Assembly: GCA_024128875.1 (NCBI GenBank) | Contig: JAMYFF010000001.1 | Location: forward strand, 1-64,000 | Direction of reading: 5' to 3' | Length of the DNA stretch: 64,000 nucleotides | From: Salinilacustrithrix flava | Lineage (GTDB): Bacteria > Actinomycetota > Acidimicrobiia > Acidimicrobiales > Salinilacustritrichaceae | Shown: positions 54,500 to 62,293 of the stretch, one piece after another | Layout: every line of letters begins with the position of its first letter | Numbering within the stretch: the first letter of the stretch is position 1 | The notes under the pieces: model-generated | What the model was told of the DNA's origin: nothing | Seen by the model: only the letters and a program-made list of their open reading frames with translations | Database searches by the model: none | Translations under genes and position numbers: made by a program

Positions 54500-54886
54500 G
54501 TGATCCAGGACTGGGAGCACCACGAGCTGCGGCGATCGCGACGGGACCTCTACCACCTGAGCCACGAGGTCGCGCTCCGCGAAGCCCACGCCGCGCGCCA
54601 GGCGGGCACGGCCGGCTGGCTGGCCGGGCACGACTTCCGGGCGGTGGCCCTGCTCGCCGACGCGGTGGAGACCTTCGCTGCGACGTCGCGCACCGGGTCC
54701 CGGCCCCCCGACGCGGCGCCCATCGCCGACGACGGCGTCAACGACGTCGTGCTCGAGCTGGCCGACGCGCTCGTGGCCGAGCTGGAGCAGCGGCGCTCCG
54801 AGGCCACCGGGTCGGCCGTGGCCGCGTTCGCCAACCTGTGCCACAAGGTGGCCTGGGCCGGCGAGGTGCTGCGGGTCGGCCGCTAG
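54500..54886 (+). CDS. Hypothetical helical protein
   Basis: This 128-residue protein starts at GTG (54500). It is helical and rich in Ala, Glu, His and Arg, with no membrane span or known motif. The coding frame has the high third-position GC of real genes from the GTG onward. Its end overlaps the end of the converging VWA gene by 4 bp. The function is unknown. Confidence 0.6.
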   Translation: MIQDWEHHELRRSRRDLYHLSHEVALREAHAARQAGTAGWLAGHDFRAVALLADAVETFAATSRTGSRPPDAAPIADDGVNDVVLELADALVAELEQRRSEATGSAVAAFANLCHKVAWAGEVLRVGR

Positions 54887-56901
54887 CGACGGGCGTTGGT
54901 GCGCAGTGCCCGCTTGTGCTCGACGAAGTCGACGAGGACGTAGTCGCCCAGCGTCTCGGGCGTGGTGAAGAAGGCGCGACCGCCGTTCATCCGCGAGATC
55001 CGCTCGATGAAGGTCTTCAGGTACTGGGTGGCGTCCAGCATGAAGGTGTTGATGCGGATGTCGTCCTTGGTGCAGCGGATGACCTCGCGCACGGTGGCGT
55101 CGATGGTCTCCTGCACCGGCGGGTAGTTGAAGTACGGCTGGGACATGCCCGGCTCGAAGTGGGCCGTCGGCTCGCCGTCGGTGATCATGATGATCTGCTT
55201 GGTGCCGCTCTGGCGCGACAGCAGCTGGCGGGCCAGCTGCAGGCCGTGCTGCATGTTGGTGCCGTAGTCGTAGTCCCAGCTCACCTCGGGCAGCTGGGCG
55301 GGCGTGAGCACGTGGGCGACCTTCGAGAACCCGACCAGGCCCAGGTAGTCCTGCGGGTACTGGCCCGAGATCAGCGCGTGCAGCGCCATGGCGACCTTCT
55401 TGGCCGGCAGGAAGTTGTCGCGCATGGGCATCGACAGCGACAGGTCGAGCATCAGCACCGTCGACGAGCGCACGACGGTCTCCGTGCGCTCGATCTCGAA
55501 GTCCTCGGGGGTGAGCTGCACCGGCGTGCCGGACCCGGCCCGGCTGACGGCGTTGCGCACGGTCCGCCCGATGTGGAGGTTGAACGGGTCGCCCCACTCG
55601 TAGGCCTTGGTCTCGTACGTGCGCTCGTGGCCGATGCCGGTGGACGACAGCTCGTGGCGACCGAGCTTGTCCTTGGCCAGCTTGGAGAACAGGTCGTCCA
55701 GGGCGTTGTCGCCGATGCGACGCAGACCCCGCGGCGTGAGCTCGAGGCGGCCCTCCTTGTTCTGGATGAGCCCGGCCTCCTCCAGCTGCTTGGCCAGCTT
55801 CGACAGCTGCTCGAGGGACCGGGCGGCGTCGTCGCCGAGCAGCTCCCGGGCCCGGTCCAGGTCGGCCTCGGCCAGCGCGCCCGGCTGGGTGGCCGACTGC
55901 ATCAGGTTCTCGAGCTGGTCGAGGTCGCCGAGCTCGGCCATCATCTGCGCGGCCTCGGCGAAGCCCATGGGGTTGTCGCCCGAGAAGTCGTACTGCTTGT
56001 CCCAGTCGAGCTGGGGGAACATCTGCTGGAGGTTCTGGCCGAGCTGGCTGGCCAGGAAGTTGAGGTCCATGTCCTCGAGCAGCTGCTCGGCGAGGCCCTG
56101 CAGCTGGGCCCGCTGCTCGGGCGTCATGGAGTTGAGCATCGCCTGCATCTGGGCCATGCGCTCGGCCATGGCCCGGAGGAGCTCCTCGACGTTCTCGGGG
56201 TTCTCCGGGAAGAAGTCCCCGTACTCGTCCATGAACCGCTGGAAGTCCTCGGGGGTGTCCTCGTCCCGCTGGTGCTTCTCGAGCAGCTCGTTGAGCGCAG
56301 CCATCATGTCCTTGGTGCGCTGCATGGCCGCCGGGTCGGGGTTGGACATGGCCCCGGCCATCTGGTCGAAGTACTGCTGGGCCAGCTGCTGGCGGAGCTG
56401 GTCCATCAGCTCCTCGAAGCGCTGCTGGGCCTCGGAGGACTCGAAGTCGTACTGCGACAGGCTCTGGACCTGGCCGGCGAGGTCCGACGGGAGCATGTCG
56501 AGGTGCATGTGCTTCTCGGTGGTGGTGGCCTCGGCCAGCTCCTGCTGGCGGGCGTCACCCGACTCGCGGGCCTCGTCGAGGCGCCGGTCGAGCGCACCAC
56601 GCTCCTGGTCCACGACCTCCCGGATGGCTTCTGCGATCTCGTCGTACACGCCGCCGAGGTTCGAGTTCTCCAGCCGCTCCCGGCGGGCGTCGCGCAGCCG
56701 CTGCATCAGCTCGCGCATGCCCTGGACGTCGTTGCCCTGATCGTCCTCGAAGCCCTGCTGCATCAGCCGGCGCAGGGCGGCGTTCAGGTCGCCGTGGTAC
56801 AGCAGGTCGTCGGTGATCTCGTCGAAGATCGCGTCGGCATCGAGATCGAAGCCGACCTGCGTGCCATCCCAGCGCGAGTAGCGGAACGTGGGACGAGCCA
56901 T
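54883..56901 (-). CDS. VWA-domain protein, partner of a MoxR-type ATPase
   Basis: This 672-residue protein has a long Gln/Met/Glu-rich helical region (about 1-400) and a C-terminal von Willebrand A domain (about 450-650). The metal site is intact: DLSLSMP (DxSxS) and ITDGEP. Such proteins work with AAA+ MoxR/ChlI-like ATPases in metal insertion or complex maturation. The likely partner lies at 62294-63709, about 5.4 kb away rather than adjacent. The ATG at 56901 is exactly 7 nt after TACCGT (minus strand), preferred to a GTG three codons earlier. Confidence 0.9.
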   Translation of the reverse strand: MARPTFRYSRWDGTQVGFDLDADAIFDEITDDLLYHGDLNAALRRLMQQGFEDDQGNDVQGMRELMQRLRDARRERLENSNLGGVYDEIAEAIREVVDQERGALDRRLDEARESGDARQQELAEATTTEKHMHLDMLPSDLAGQVQSLSQYDFESSEAQQRFEELMDQLRQQLAQQYFDQMAGAMSNPDPAAMQRTKDMMAALNELLEKHQRDEDTPEDFQRFMDEYGDFFPENPENVEELLRAMAERMAQMQAMLNSMTPEQRAQLQGLAEQLLEDMDLNFLASQLGQNLQQMFPQLDWDKQYDFSGDNPMGFAEAAQMMAELGDLDQLENLMQSATQPGALAEADLDRARELLGDDAARSLEQLSKLAKQLEEAGLIQNKEGRLELTPRGLRRIGDNALDDLFSKLAKDKLGRHELSSTGIGHERTYETKAYEWGDPFNLHIGRTVRNAVSRAGSGTPVQLTPEDFEIERTETVVRSSTVLMLDLSLSMPMRDNFLPAKKVAMALHALISGQYPQDYLGLVGFSKVAHVLTPAQLPEVSWDYDYGTNMQHGLQLARQLLSRQSGTKQIIMITDGEPTAHFEPGMSQPYFNYPPVQETIDATVREVIRCTKDDIRINTFMLDATQYLKTFIERISRMNGGRAFFTTPETLGDYVLVDFVEHKRALRTNARR

Positions 56902-56908
56902 GCTCGGC

Positions 56909-56914
56909 ACGGTA
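56909..56914 (-). promoter_or_regulatory. -10 element of a leaderless promoter
   Basis: On the minus strand, TACCGT lies exactly 7 nt before the ATG of the VWA gene. Confidence 0.5.
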
Positions 56915-56947
56915 GCGGCGAGCCGGGACGGAGGGACCGCAGACGCG

Positions 56948-56979
56948 GACGAGGCAGCGCTGGGGAGCGCTGCCTCGTC
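56948..56979 (-). terminator. Hairpin terminator
   Basis: A perfect 14-bp stem (GACGAGGCAGCGCT with its complement) surrounds a GGGG loop. It separates the DUF6458 gene from the VWA gene downstream. Confidence 0.75.
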
Positions 56980-57025
56980 TCGGTTGCGGAGTGGTTCCGG
57001 GTGGGTTCAGGGGACCCCTGGGGGG

Positions 57026-57241
57026 TCAGATGCGCTCGCGGCGCTCCTCGACCACGGTGCGGTCGGTGCGGGGGGCGGTGGCCCGATCGATCCAGATCAG
57101 CGACACGATGACCCCGATCACGCCGGCGATCATCAAGATGATGCCGACTGCCGCGAGGTCGAGTCCGGAGACCGTGACGTCGACGGCGAAGGTGAGGATC
57201 GCGCCGAGAGCGATGAGGAAGATGGAAGTGCCGGTAGCCAT
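57026..57241 (-). CDS. DUF6458-family small membrane protein
   Basis: This 71-residue protein has two hydrophobic helices (about 5-25 and 30-52) and a charged C-terminus. The pattern SIFLIALGAILTFAVD followed by AVGIILMIAGVIG is that of DUF6458, small two-span proteins widespread in actinobacteria. AAGGAG lies 9 nt before the ATG, a strong ribosome site. The function is unknown. Confidence 0.82.
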   Translation of the reverse strand: MATGTSIFLIALGAILTFAVDVTVSGLDLAAVGIILMIAGVIGVIVSLIWIDRATAPRTDRTVVEERRERI

Positions 57242-57349
57242 GGGGAATCACTCCTTCTGGGGCTGCCCGTTGCATGCCCGTTGGTGTGGCTGCATCGGTA
57301 CCCGACCCCGGAAGCGCCTAGACCAACGCCACTTTCCGGCGCGGCGGGA

Positions 57350-59806
57350 TCAGTGCCGGCGGACGGCGAGCAGGGCGGTGTCGTCGGCCGCCGGGCCCTG
57401 GTCGGCGAGGAGCTGGTACAGCTCGTCGCACGCCGTCTCGATGTCGGCCGAGCGACCGACGAAGGACGAGGCCAGGCGGTCGAGGCCCTCGTCGATGGAC
57501 TCACCGCGGCGCTCCACCAACCCGTCGCTGTAGAGGAACAGCAGCTCTCCCGGTGCGACGCGGTCGGCGGTGGGCGACACCCGCAGCTCGGGCACGAAGC
57601 CCAGCATCGGTCCCCGGTGGTCGTCGTCGCCGAGCCAGCGCACGACGCCGCCGTCGCGGTCGGCGATGAGCGGCGGCAGGTGCCCGCAGCGCCACGTGCG
57701 GCACTCGCCCGTGGTCGTGTCCAGCTCCACGTAGACGATCGTCATCGTGGTGTGCAGCTCCTCCAGCGCGAGCCGGTTCAGCACCCGGAGGGCCTCCTCG
57801 GGGGAGACCGAGGACTGCACGAGCGCCCGGAAGGAGTGGCGGAACTGGCCCATGTGGGCCGCGGCGGTGAGGCCGTGGCCGCAGACGTCGCCGACGGCGA
57901 GGCCGACCCGGTCGTCGCCCAGGTCGATGACGTCGTACCAGTCGCCGCCGACCTCGATGCCGTCGCGTCCCGGGTGGTAGCGGACGCAGACGTCGGCGCC
58001 CTCGATGGTCGCCGTGGAATCCGGGAGCAGCTCGCGCTGGAAGGCCGTCGCCGCGAGCCGCTGCTGCTCGTGGTGCTTGGCGTTCTCCACGGCCACCCCG
58101 GTGGAGGTCCCGATGGAGCGGGCCAGGCGCACGTCGTCCTCGGTGAAGTAGCCGGCGTCGGGGTGCAGGAACACCATGGTGCCGAGGCGGCCCTGACCCT
58201 CGCCGCGGATGGGCACGACGAGCGCCGAGCGCATCGTGCCGACCTCCACCGGCAGCCGGAGCCCGAGCACGAACGCCCGGACGTCGGGCTGGCTGCGGAG
58301 GTCGACCAGCGCCGGGCCGTGGGCGGCGTCGAGGTCGGTGGGGACGTCGAGCTCGGCCGGGGGCGACGGGATCTCGGAGCCGGGTGGCAGCCCGCTGAGC
58401 GCCCAGGCCAGCTCGTCGGCCGTGTCGCCGGGGACCTGGTAGAGGACGACCCCGTAGACCGCGCCGAGCACGCCCGTGGCCGCATGGGCCACGGCGATGG
58501 CCGTGTCCCGCAGCTCCCGTCCGGCGATGATCGCCTGGCTGACCCACTGGAGGCCCTCGATGGCCATCGTGCGGCGCTGGGTGCGCTGCTCGGCCTGCTT
58601 CCGGTCGGTCACGTCGGAGGTGATGGCGGCGACCTGGGTCTGCCCGCTCGGCAGGACGGTGGCGGTGATGCGGGTCGACAGCCAGCGCAGCTGCCCCTCG
58701 TCGTGGCGCACCCGGTACTCCACCTGGCGCAGGGGGCTGCCGTCGACGGCTGCCGGGTCGGGCAGGCTCCGGAGCGCCCGCTGGATCTCGTCCAGGTCGT
58801 CGCTGTGGACGCTGGCGAGCAGCGCCGACAGCGGGCCGGCGCCGCTGACAGCGGTCTGGCCGTGGAGGGCGGCCATGCGAGAGGACCACTCGACCCGACC
58901 CGACCCCGCGTCCACACCGGCCACGCCGAAGCGGCCGGCATCGAGCGCAGCGGCCAGGCGCCCCTCCGCGGCGCGCACGGCCATCCGGTCCCGCAGCCGG
59001 TCGAGCACGTGGGCGAGCACCGGTTCGACGGCCCGCAGGGCCGAGTCGGCCCACGCCGCCGGATCCTCGTCGGTCTCGGCCAGGAGCTCGATCACCCCGA
59101 CGACCTGATCGCCCCCGCCCCGGATGGGGTGGTGGAGGCGGGTGGCGAAGCGCCCGGCGTCCGCGCCGAGGCGGTCGTCGTCGCCGGCGTCGCCGTCGAC
59201 CACCGGCCCGCGCTCGGCCCACGCCCGGCCGGGCAGCCCCTCGCCGACCGCCAGGCTGGTCTGCATCGTGCGCCGGCGGTGCGCGTCGGCCCCGTCCGGG
59301 TCCCGGGTCCACGTCGCGACGGGGCGCAGGAGGCCGGCCGCATCGTCGACGGCCCACAGCGCGCCGAGGTCCCAGTGGTTCGACTCCCCGATCTGGCCGA
59401 GCGCACGCTCGAGGACCTCGGGTCCGACGTCGGAGGAGGCCACCGCGTGCAGGACGGCGGCCAGGAGGTCCTCCGCGGTGGGGTTGCGCCGCTCGATCGC
59501 GCAGACCGGGCCGTGGGGGCTGCGGGCCAGGCGGAGGTGGACCTCCGACAGGCTGCCGCCGTAGGTGTCGGCGACCCGGATCTCGACCTCGTCGGCACCC
59601 AGGTCGCGCAGCGCGGCGCCGAGGCGATCGCCGCCGACGCCGAGGTGGTCTGCGAGCGGGGTGTCCACCAGATCGGCCCGAGCGCAGCCCACGGCCGCAG
59701 CCGCCCGCTCGGTGGCCTCCACCACGGTGCCCTCGTCGTCGAGGAGGGCGACGGCGGACGGCAGGGCGCGCAGCACCGTCTCCACCTCCGACCGATCTGC
59801 CGCCAT
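57350..59806 (-). CDS. PAS/GAF-sensing PP2C (RsbU-type) serine phosphatase
   Basis: In this 818-residue phosphatase the domains are PAS (about 10-105), GAF (about 115-265), PAS (about 285-395, ending TSDVTDRKQAE), GAF (about 410-565) and PP2C/SpoIIE (about 590-818). The catalytic domain has metal ligands in GGDWYDV, GDVCGHG and ADDTAL. RsbU-type enzymes dephosphorylate STAS antagonists, which then free sigma-B/F factors. A STAS gene, two HATPase regulators and a SigF-type sigma lie within 2.5 kb. The ATG at 59806 is followed at once by the first PAS domain, with GAAGG just upstream. No membrane span is present, so signals are probably cytoplasmic. Confidence 0.92.
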   Translation of the reverse strand: MAADRSEVETVLRALPSAVALLDDEGTVVEATERAAAAVGCARADLVDTPLADHLGVGGDRLGAALRDLGADEVEIRVADTYGGSLSEVHLRLARSPHGPVCAIERRNPTAEDLLAAVLHAVASSDVGPEVLERALGQIGESNHWDLGALWAVDDAAGLLRPVATWTRDPDGADAHRRRTMQTSLAVGEGLPGRAWAERGPVVDGDAGDDDRLGADAGRFATRLHHPIRGGGDQVVGVIELLAETDEDPAAWADSALRAVEPVLAHVLDRLRDRMAVRAAEGRLAAALDAGRFGVAGVDAGSGRVEWSSRMAALHGQTAVSGAGPLSALLASVHSDDLDEIQRALRSLPDPAAVDGSPLRQVEYRVRHDEGQLRWLSTRITATVLPSGQTQVAAITSDVTDRKQAEQRTQRRTMAIEGLQWVSQAIIAGRELRDTAIAVAHAATGVLGAVYGVVLYQVPGDTADELAWALSGLPPGSEIPSPPAELDVPTDLDAAHGPALVDLRSQPDVRAFVLGLRLPVEVGTMRSALVVPIRGEGQGRLGTMVFLHPDAGYFTEDDVRLARSIGTSTGVAVENAKHHEQQRLAATAFQRELLPDSTATIEGADVCVRYHPGRDGIEVGGDWYDVIDLGDDRVGLAVGDVCGHGLTAAAHMGQFRHSFRALVQSSVSPEEALRVLNRLALEELHTTMTIVYVELDTTTGECRTWRCGHLPPLIADRDGGVVRWLGDDDHRGPMLGFVPELRVSPTADRVAPGELLFLYSDGLVERRGESIDEGLDRLASSFVGRSADIETACDELYQLLADQGPAADDTALLAVRRH

Positions 59807-59939
59807 GGCCTTCGATGTTCGCACAACCGCTCGGCGCGGCCACAAGGCCGCGCAGGAGGTTCTGCCTGCATCGGTGACCGGAGATGGAGGGCGTGCCGAC
59901 TGGCGCCGCGGTGCGGCGCGCCATCGCAGGGAAGGACCA

Positions 59940-60107
59940 ATGGCTGCTGACGACGAACGAACCGACACCGACGCGGCGTCCCGCCGGGCGCCGGAGCGGT
60001 CGGGCGACGGATCCGACCGCCCTCGCGCACGCGACGAGGGCACGGTCGCGAAGAACATCGAGCGCGTCGCGAACAAGGTCAAGGGGCTGCTGCGCTCCGA
60101 TGGCTGA
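59940..60107 (+). CDS. Small basic hypothetical protein
   Basis: This 55-residue protein has a charged, Asp/Arg-rich N-terminal half and a C-terminal amphipathic helix (KNIERVANKVKGLL). GGAAGGA lies 4 nt before the ATG, a strong ribosome site, which is why I accept so short a frame. It stands between the phosphatase and the STAS gene. I do not recognise it. Confidence 0.55.
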   Translation: MAADDERTDTDAASRRAPERSGDGSDRPRARDEGTVAKNIERVANKVKGLLRSDG

Positions 60108-60236
60108 CCGATCGCACCGCGATCCGGAGCCGAGTAGGTTCGCGCCGGCCGTGATCGCCATGACCCCTGCGCTCGGCGCCGTCGACTGCTGTACCCCACC
60201 CCACCCTGCCCGTACGCGAGACACCGTGGAGCCACG

Positions 60237-60572
60237 ATGACCGAACCCACCCCCACCCCGCAGGACCGCCTCCAGGTCACCGTCGACGAGGGCGATCGCA
60301 CCACCTTCGTCCTGAGCGGCGACCTCGACCCCCACACGTCGCCGTACCTCCAGGAGCGCATCGACGCCACCCTCGAGGAGGGCGCCACGACCGCGGTGCT
60401 CGACGTCGGTGAGGTGAGCTTCGTGGACTCCGCCGGGCTGCGGGTCATCGCCGACACGCACCGTCGGCTCATGAACGCCGGTGGCGGCCTCGTGCTGCGG
60501 AACCCGTCGAAGGGCCTCGAGAAGCTGCTGTCGGTGACGGGTCTGTCGGACCACGTCACCATCGAGCACTGA
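60237..60572 (+). CDS. Anti-sigma factor antagonist (STAS domain)
   Basis: This 111-residue protein is a STAS domain of RsbV/SpoIIAA type, with FVDSAGLRV holding the phosphorylated Ser (about 65). When unphosphorylated it binds the anti-sigma kinase and releases the sigma factor. GTGGAG lies 7 nt before the ATG. The phosphatase at 57350-59806 is the probable activator. Confidence 0.93.
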   Translation: MTEPTPTPQDRLQVTVDEGDRTTFVLSGDLDPHTSPYLQERIDATLEEGATTAVLDVGEVSFVDSAGLRVIADTHRRLMNAGGGLVLRNPSKGLEKLLSVTGLSDHVTIEH

Positions 60573-60575
60573 TGC

Positions 60576-60600
60576 GGGCGGGCGCACCAGCGCCCCGCCC
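60576..60600. terminator. Hairpin between converging STAS and anti-sigma genes
   Basis: A 10-bp GC stem (GGGCGGGCGC with GCGCCCCGCCC, one bulged C) surrounds an ACCA loop. Confidence 0.5.
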
Positions 60601-60609
60601 TGCGGGCGG

Positions 60610-61020
60610 TCAGAGCCGGGTGGTGCAGCGGATGATCAGCACGTCGTCCTCGACGTCCACGTGCACGTCGTCCACGAACGCCGACACGAGGAGCAACCCT
60701 CGGCCGCCGGTGCGCAGCGGATCCTCGAAGTCCCAGTCCGCGTCGGGCACGGTGATCTCCTCGACCCGGTTGGCGACCTCGAGGACGAGCAACCCGTCCT
60801 CGACCCAGGCGCTGACCGACGCCGGTTCGGCGCCCTCGGGGGTGCCTCGCACCGCGTTGGCGCCCAGCTCGCTGATGACGACGGAGAGGTCCTCGACCCG
60901 GTCCTCCGACGTGGTCACGCCGGCGAGCCACTCCACGAACGCTTCACGGACCGCCGCGAGGGCGGCGAGCGACGGAACAGGTCGCTTGGAGAAGCGGCGA
61001 GTGGAGGGTTGCAAGGACAT
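60610..61020 (-). CDS. Anti-sigma factor / serine kinase (RsbW-like HATPase)
   Basis: This 136-residue protein has the HATPase_c_2 fold of RsbW/SpoIIAB: an N box in VISELGANAV and a G box in GGRGLLLV. It probably phosphorylates the STAS protein or holds the sigma factor. The ATG at 61020 is 53 bp from the divergent HATPase-like gene. Unusually, it lies on the opposite strand to the STAS and sigma genes. Confidence 0.85.
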   Translation of the reverse strand: MSLQPSTRRFSKRPVPSLAALAAVREAFVEWLAGVTTSEDRVEDLSVVISELGANAVRGTPEGAEPASVSAWVEDGLLVLEVANRVEEITVPDADWDFEDPLRTGGRGLLLVSAFVDDVHVDVEDDVLIIRCTTRL

Positions 61021-61073
61021 CTCGATCGACGGGCCACGTACCCGAGCCCACAGCACTGTAGAACGGAACGACC

Positions 61074-61475
61074 ATGCCTGACCTCCCCAGCCGAGCCACC
61101 GCCGAGCTCACCGTCCCGGCCACCACGGCCTACCTCCGCCACGTGCGGATCCTCGCCGCCACCATCGCCGACGACTGCGCGTTCGACGTCGAGGCGATCG
61201 AGTCCCTGCGGGTCGCCGTCGACGAGCTGTGCGCCCTGGCCATGGCCGATGCCACCGACACCGCCGAGCTCACGATCGCGATGACCACCACCGAGGACGG
61301 CATCGACCTCGAGGGCCGGTGCAGCCCGGTCACCGAGGAGCCGATGCTCGACCCCATCGCCGAGCAGCTCCTGCGCGCCGGCTCCAACCACCACGCCCTG
61401 CGCCTCGAAGGCGACACGGTGCACCTCGAGCTGCGCGCATCGCGGCCCACGGCTGGCGTCGATGGCGGCCGCTGA
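61074..61475 (+). CDS. RsbW-like anti-sigma regulatory protein
   Basis: This 133-residue protein shares the RsbW-like N-terminal helix and strand pattern, with VDELCALAMADA where RsbW has its N box. The Asn that contacts Mg-ATP is replaced by Leu, and no clear G box is seen. It may therefore bind sigma without kinase activity. It overlaps the sigma gene by 14 bp, the classic rsbW-sigB style coupling. Confidence 0.78.
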   Translation: MPDLPSRATAELTVPATTAYLRHVRILAATIADDCAFDVEAIESLRVAVDELCALAMADATDTAELTIAMTTTEDGIDLEGRCSPVTEEPMLDPIAEQLLRAGSNHHALRLEGDTVHLELRASRPTAGVDGGR

Positions 61476-62202
61476 CACCCAGGACCGCTTCGTCGAGTAC
61501 CAGACGTCGCGGTCGCGCCGCCTCCGGAACCGCTTGGTCGAGGACAACCTCGAGCTGGTCGAGTACTACGTCAGCCGCTACGGCAAGGGCCACATGGAGG
61601 CCGACGACGTGCGCCAGCAGGCGCTCATGGCCCTCATCAAGGCCGTCGAGCGCTTCGACCCCGAGGTCGGCGTCACGTTCAAGACCTTCGCCAACCGCAC
61701 CATCGAGGGCGAGCTGAAGCGGCTCCTGCGCGACAAGGGATGGTCGGTCCGACCGCCCCGCAGCCTGCAGGAGCTCGCCGTCCAGGCCCGCCGCCTGGAG
61801 CCCGAGCTCACCCAGGAGCTGGGTCGGGCCCCTCGGGTGCAGGAGCTGGCCGATCGGCTCGAGGAGTCCACCGACCGCGTCCTCGAGGCGCTGTCGGCCG
61901 GCGCGTCGTACCGGGCCGACAGCCTCGACGCCCCCATCGGCGACGGCACGACCACCAAGGGCGCGATGATCGCCGGCAGCGACGGCGACATGGGCCAGGT
62001 CGAGACCCGCATCGACGTGGAGTCGCTGCTGCAGGGCCTCGACGAGCGCGACCGCACCATCATCGAGATGCGCTTCGTGCACCGGCGCAGCCAGCAGGAG
62101 ATCGCCGACGAGCTGGGCGTGTCCCAGTCCTACCTGTCCCGGCTGCTGCGCAAGACCCTGGCCACCCTGCGCGAGCAGGCCGAGGAGCAGATGGATCGGT
62201 AG
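61462..62202 (+). CDS. SigF/SigB-type RNA polymerase sigma factor
   Basis: This 246-residue sigma-70 family protein has region 2 (LVEYYVSRY, FKTFANRTIEGELKR), region 3 (RPPRSLQELA) and region 4 (LDERDRTIIEMRFVHRRSQQ, then SQSYLSRLLRKTL). It is a stress/sporulation-type (SigB/F/G) factor. It is translated with the upstream RsbW-like gene and is controlled by the surrounding partner-switching proteins. Confidence 0.94.
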   Translation: MAAADTQDRFVEYQTSRSRRLRNRLVEDNLELVEYYVSRYGKGHMEADDVRQQALMALIKAVERFDPEVGVTFKTFANRTIEGELKRLLRDKGWSVRPPRSLQELAVQARRLEPELTQELGRAPRVQELADRLEESTDRVLEALSAGASYRADSLDAPIGDGTTTKGAMIAGSDGDMGQVETRIDVESLLQGLDERDRTIIEMRFVHRRSQQEIADELGVSQSYLSRLLRKTLATLREQAEEQMDR

Positions 62203-62293
62203 GACCGCGGCGACGTCGCGGAACCGGCGTCAGCCGGCCGGCGTCGGGAGCGCCAGCGAGCAGCCGGCACGCGGCGCGCGGAGCCGACCGCCA

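Noticed and set aside
57350..60931. 1193-codon form of the PP2C protein
   Set aside because: The extra N-terminus runs antisense through the STAS gene and the 55-residue gene. The first PAS domain starts right after the ATG at 59806.
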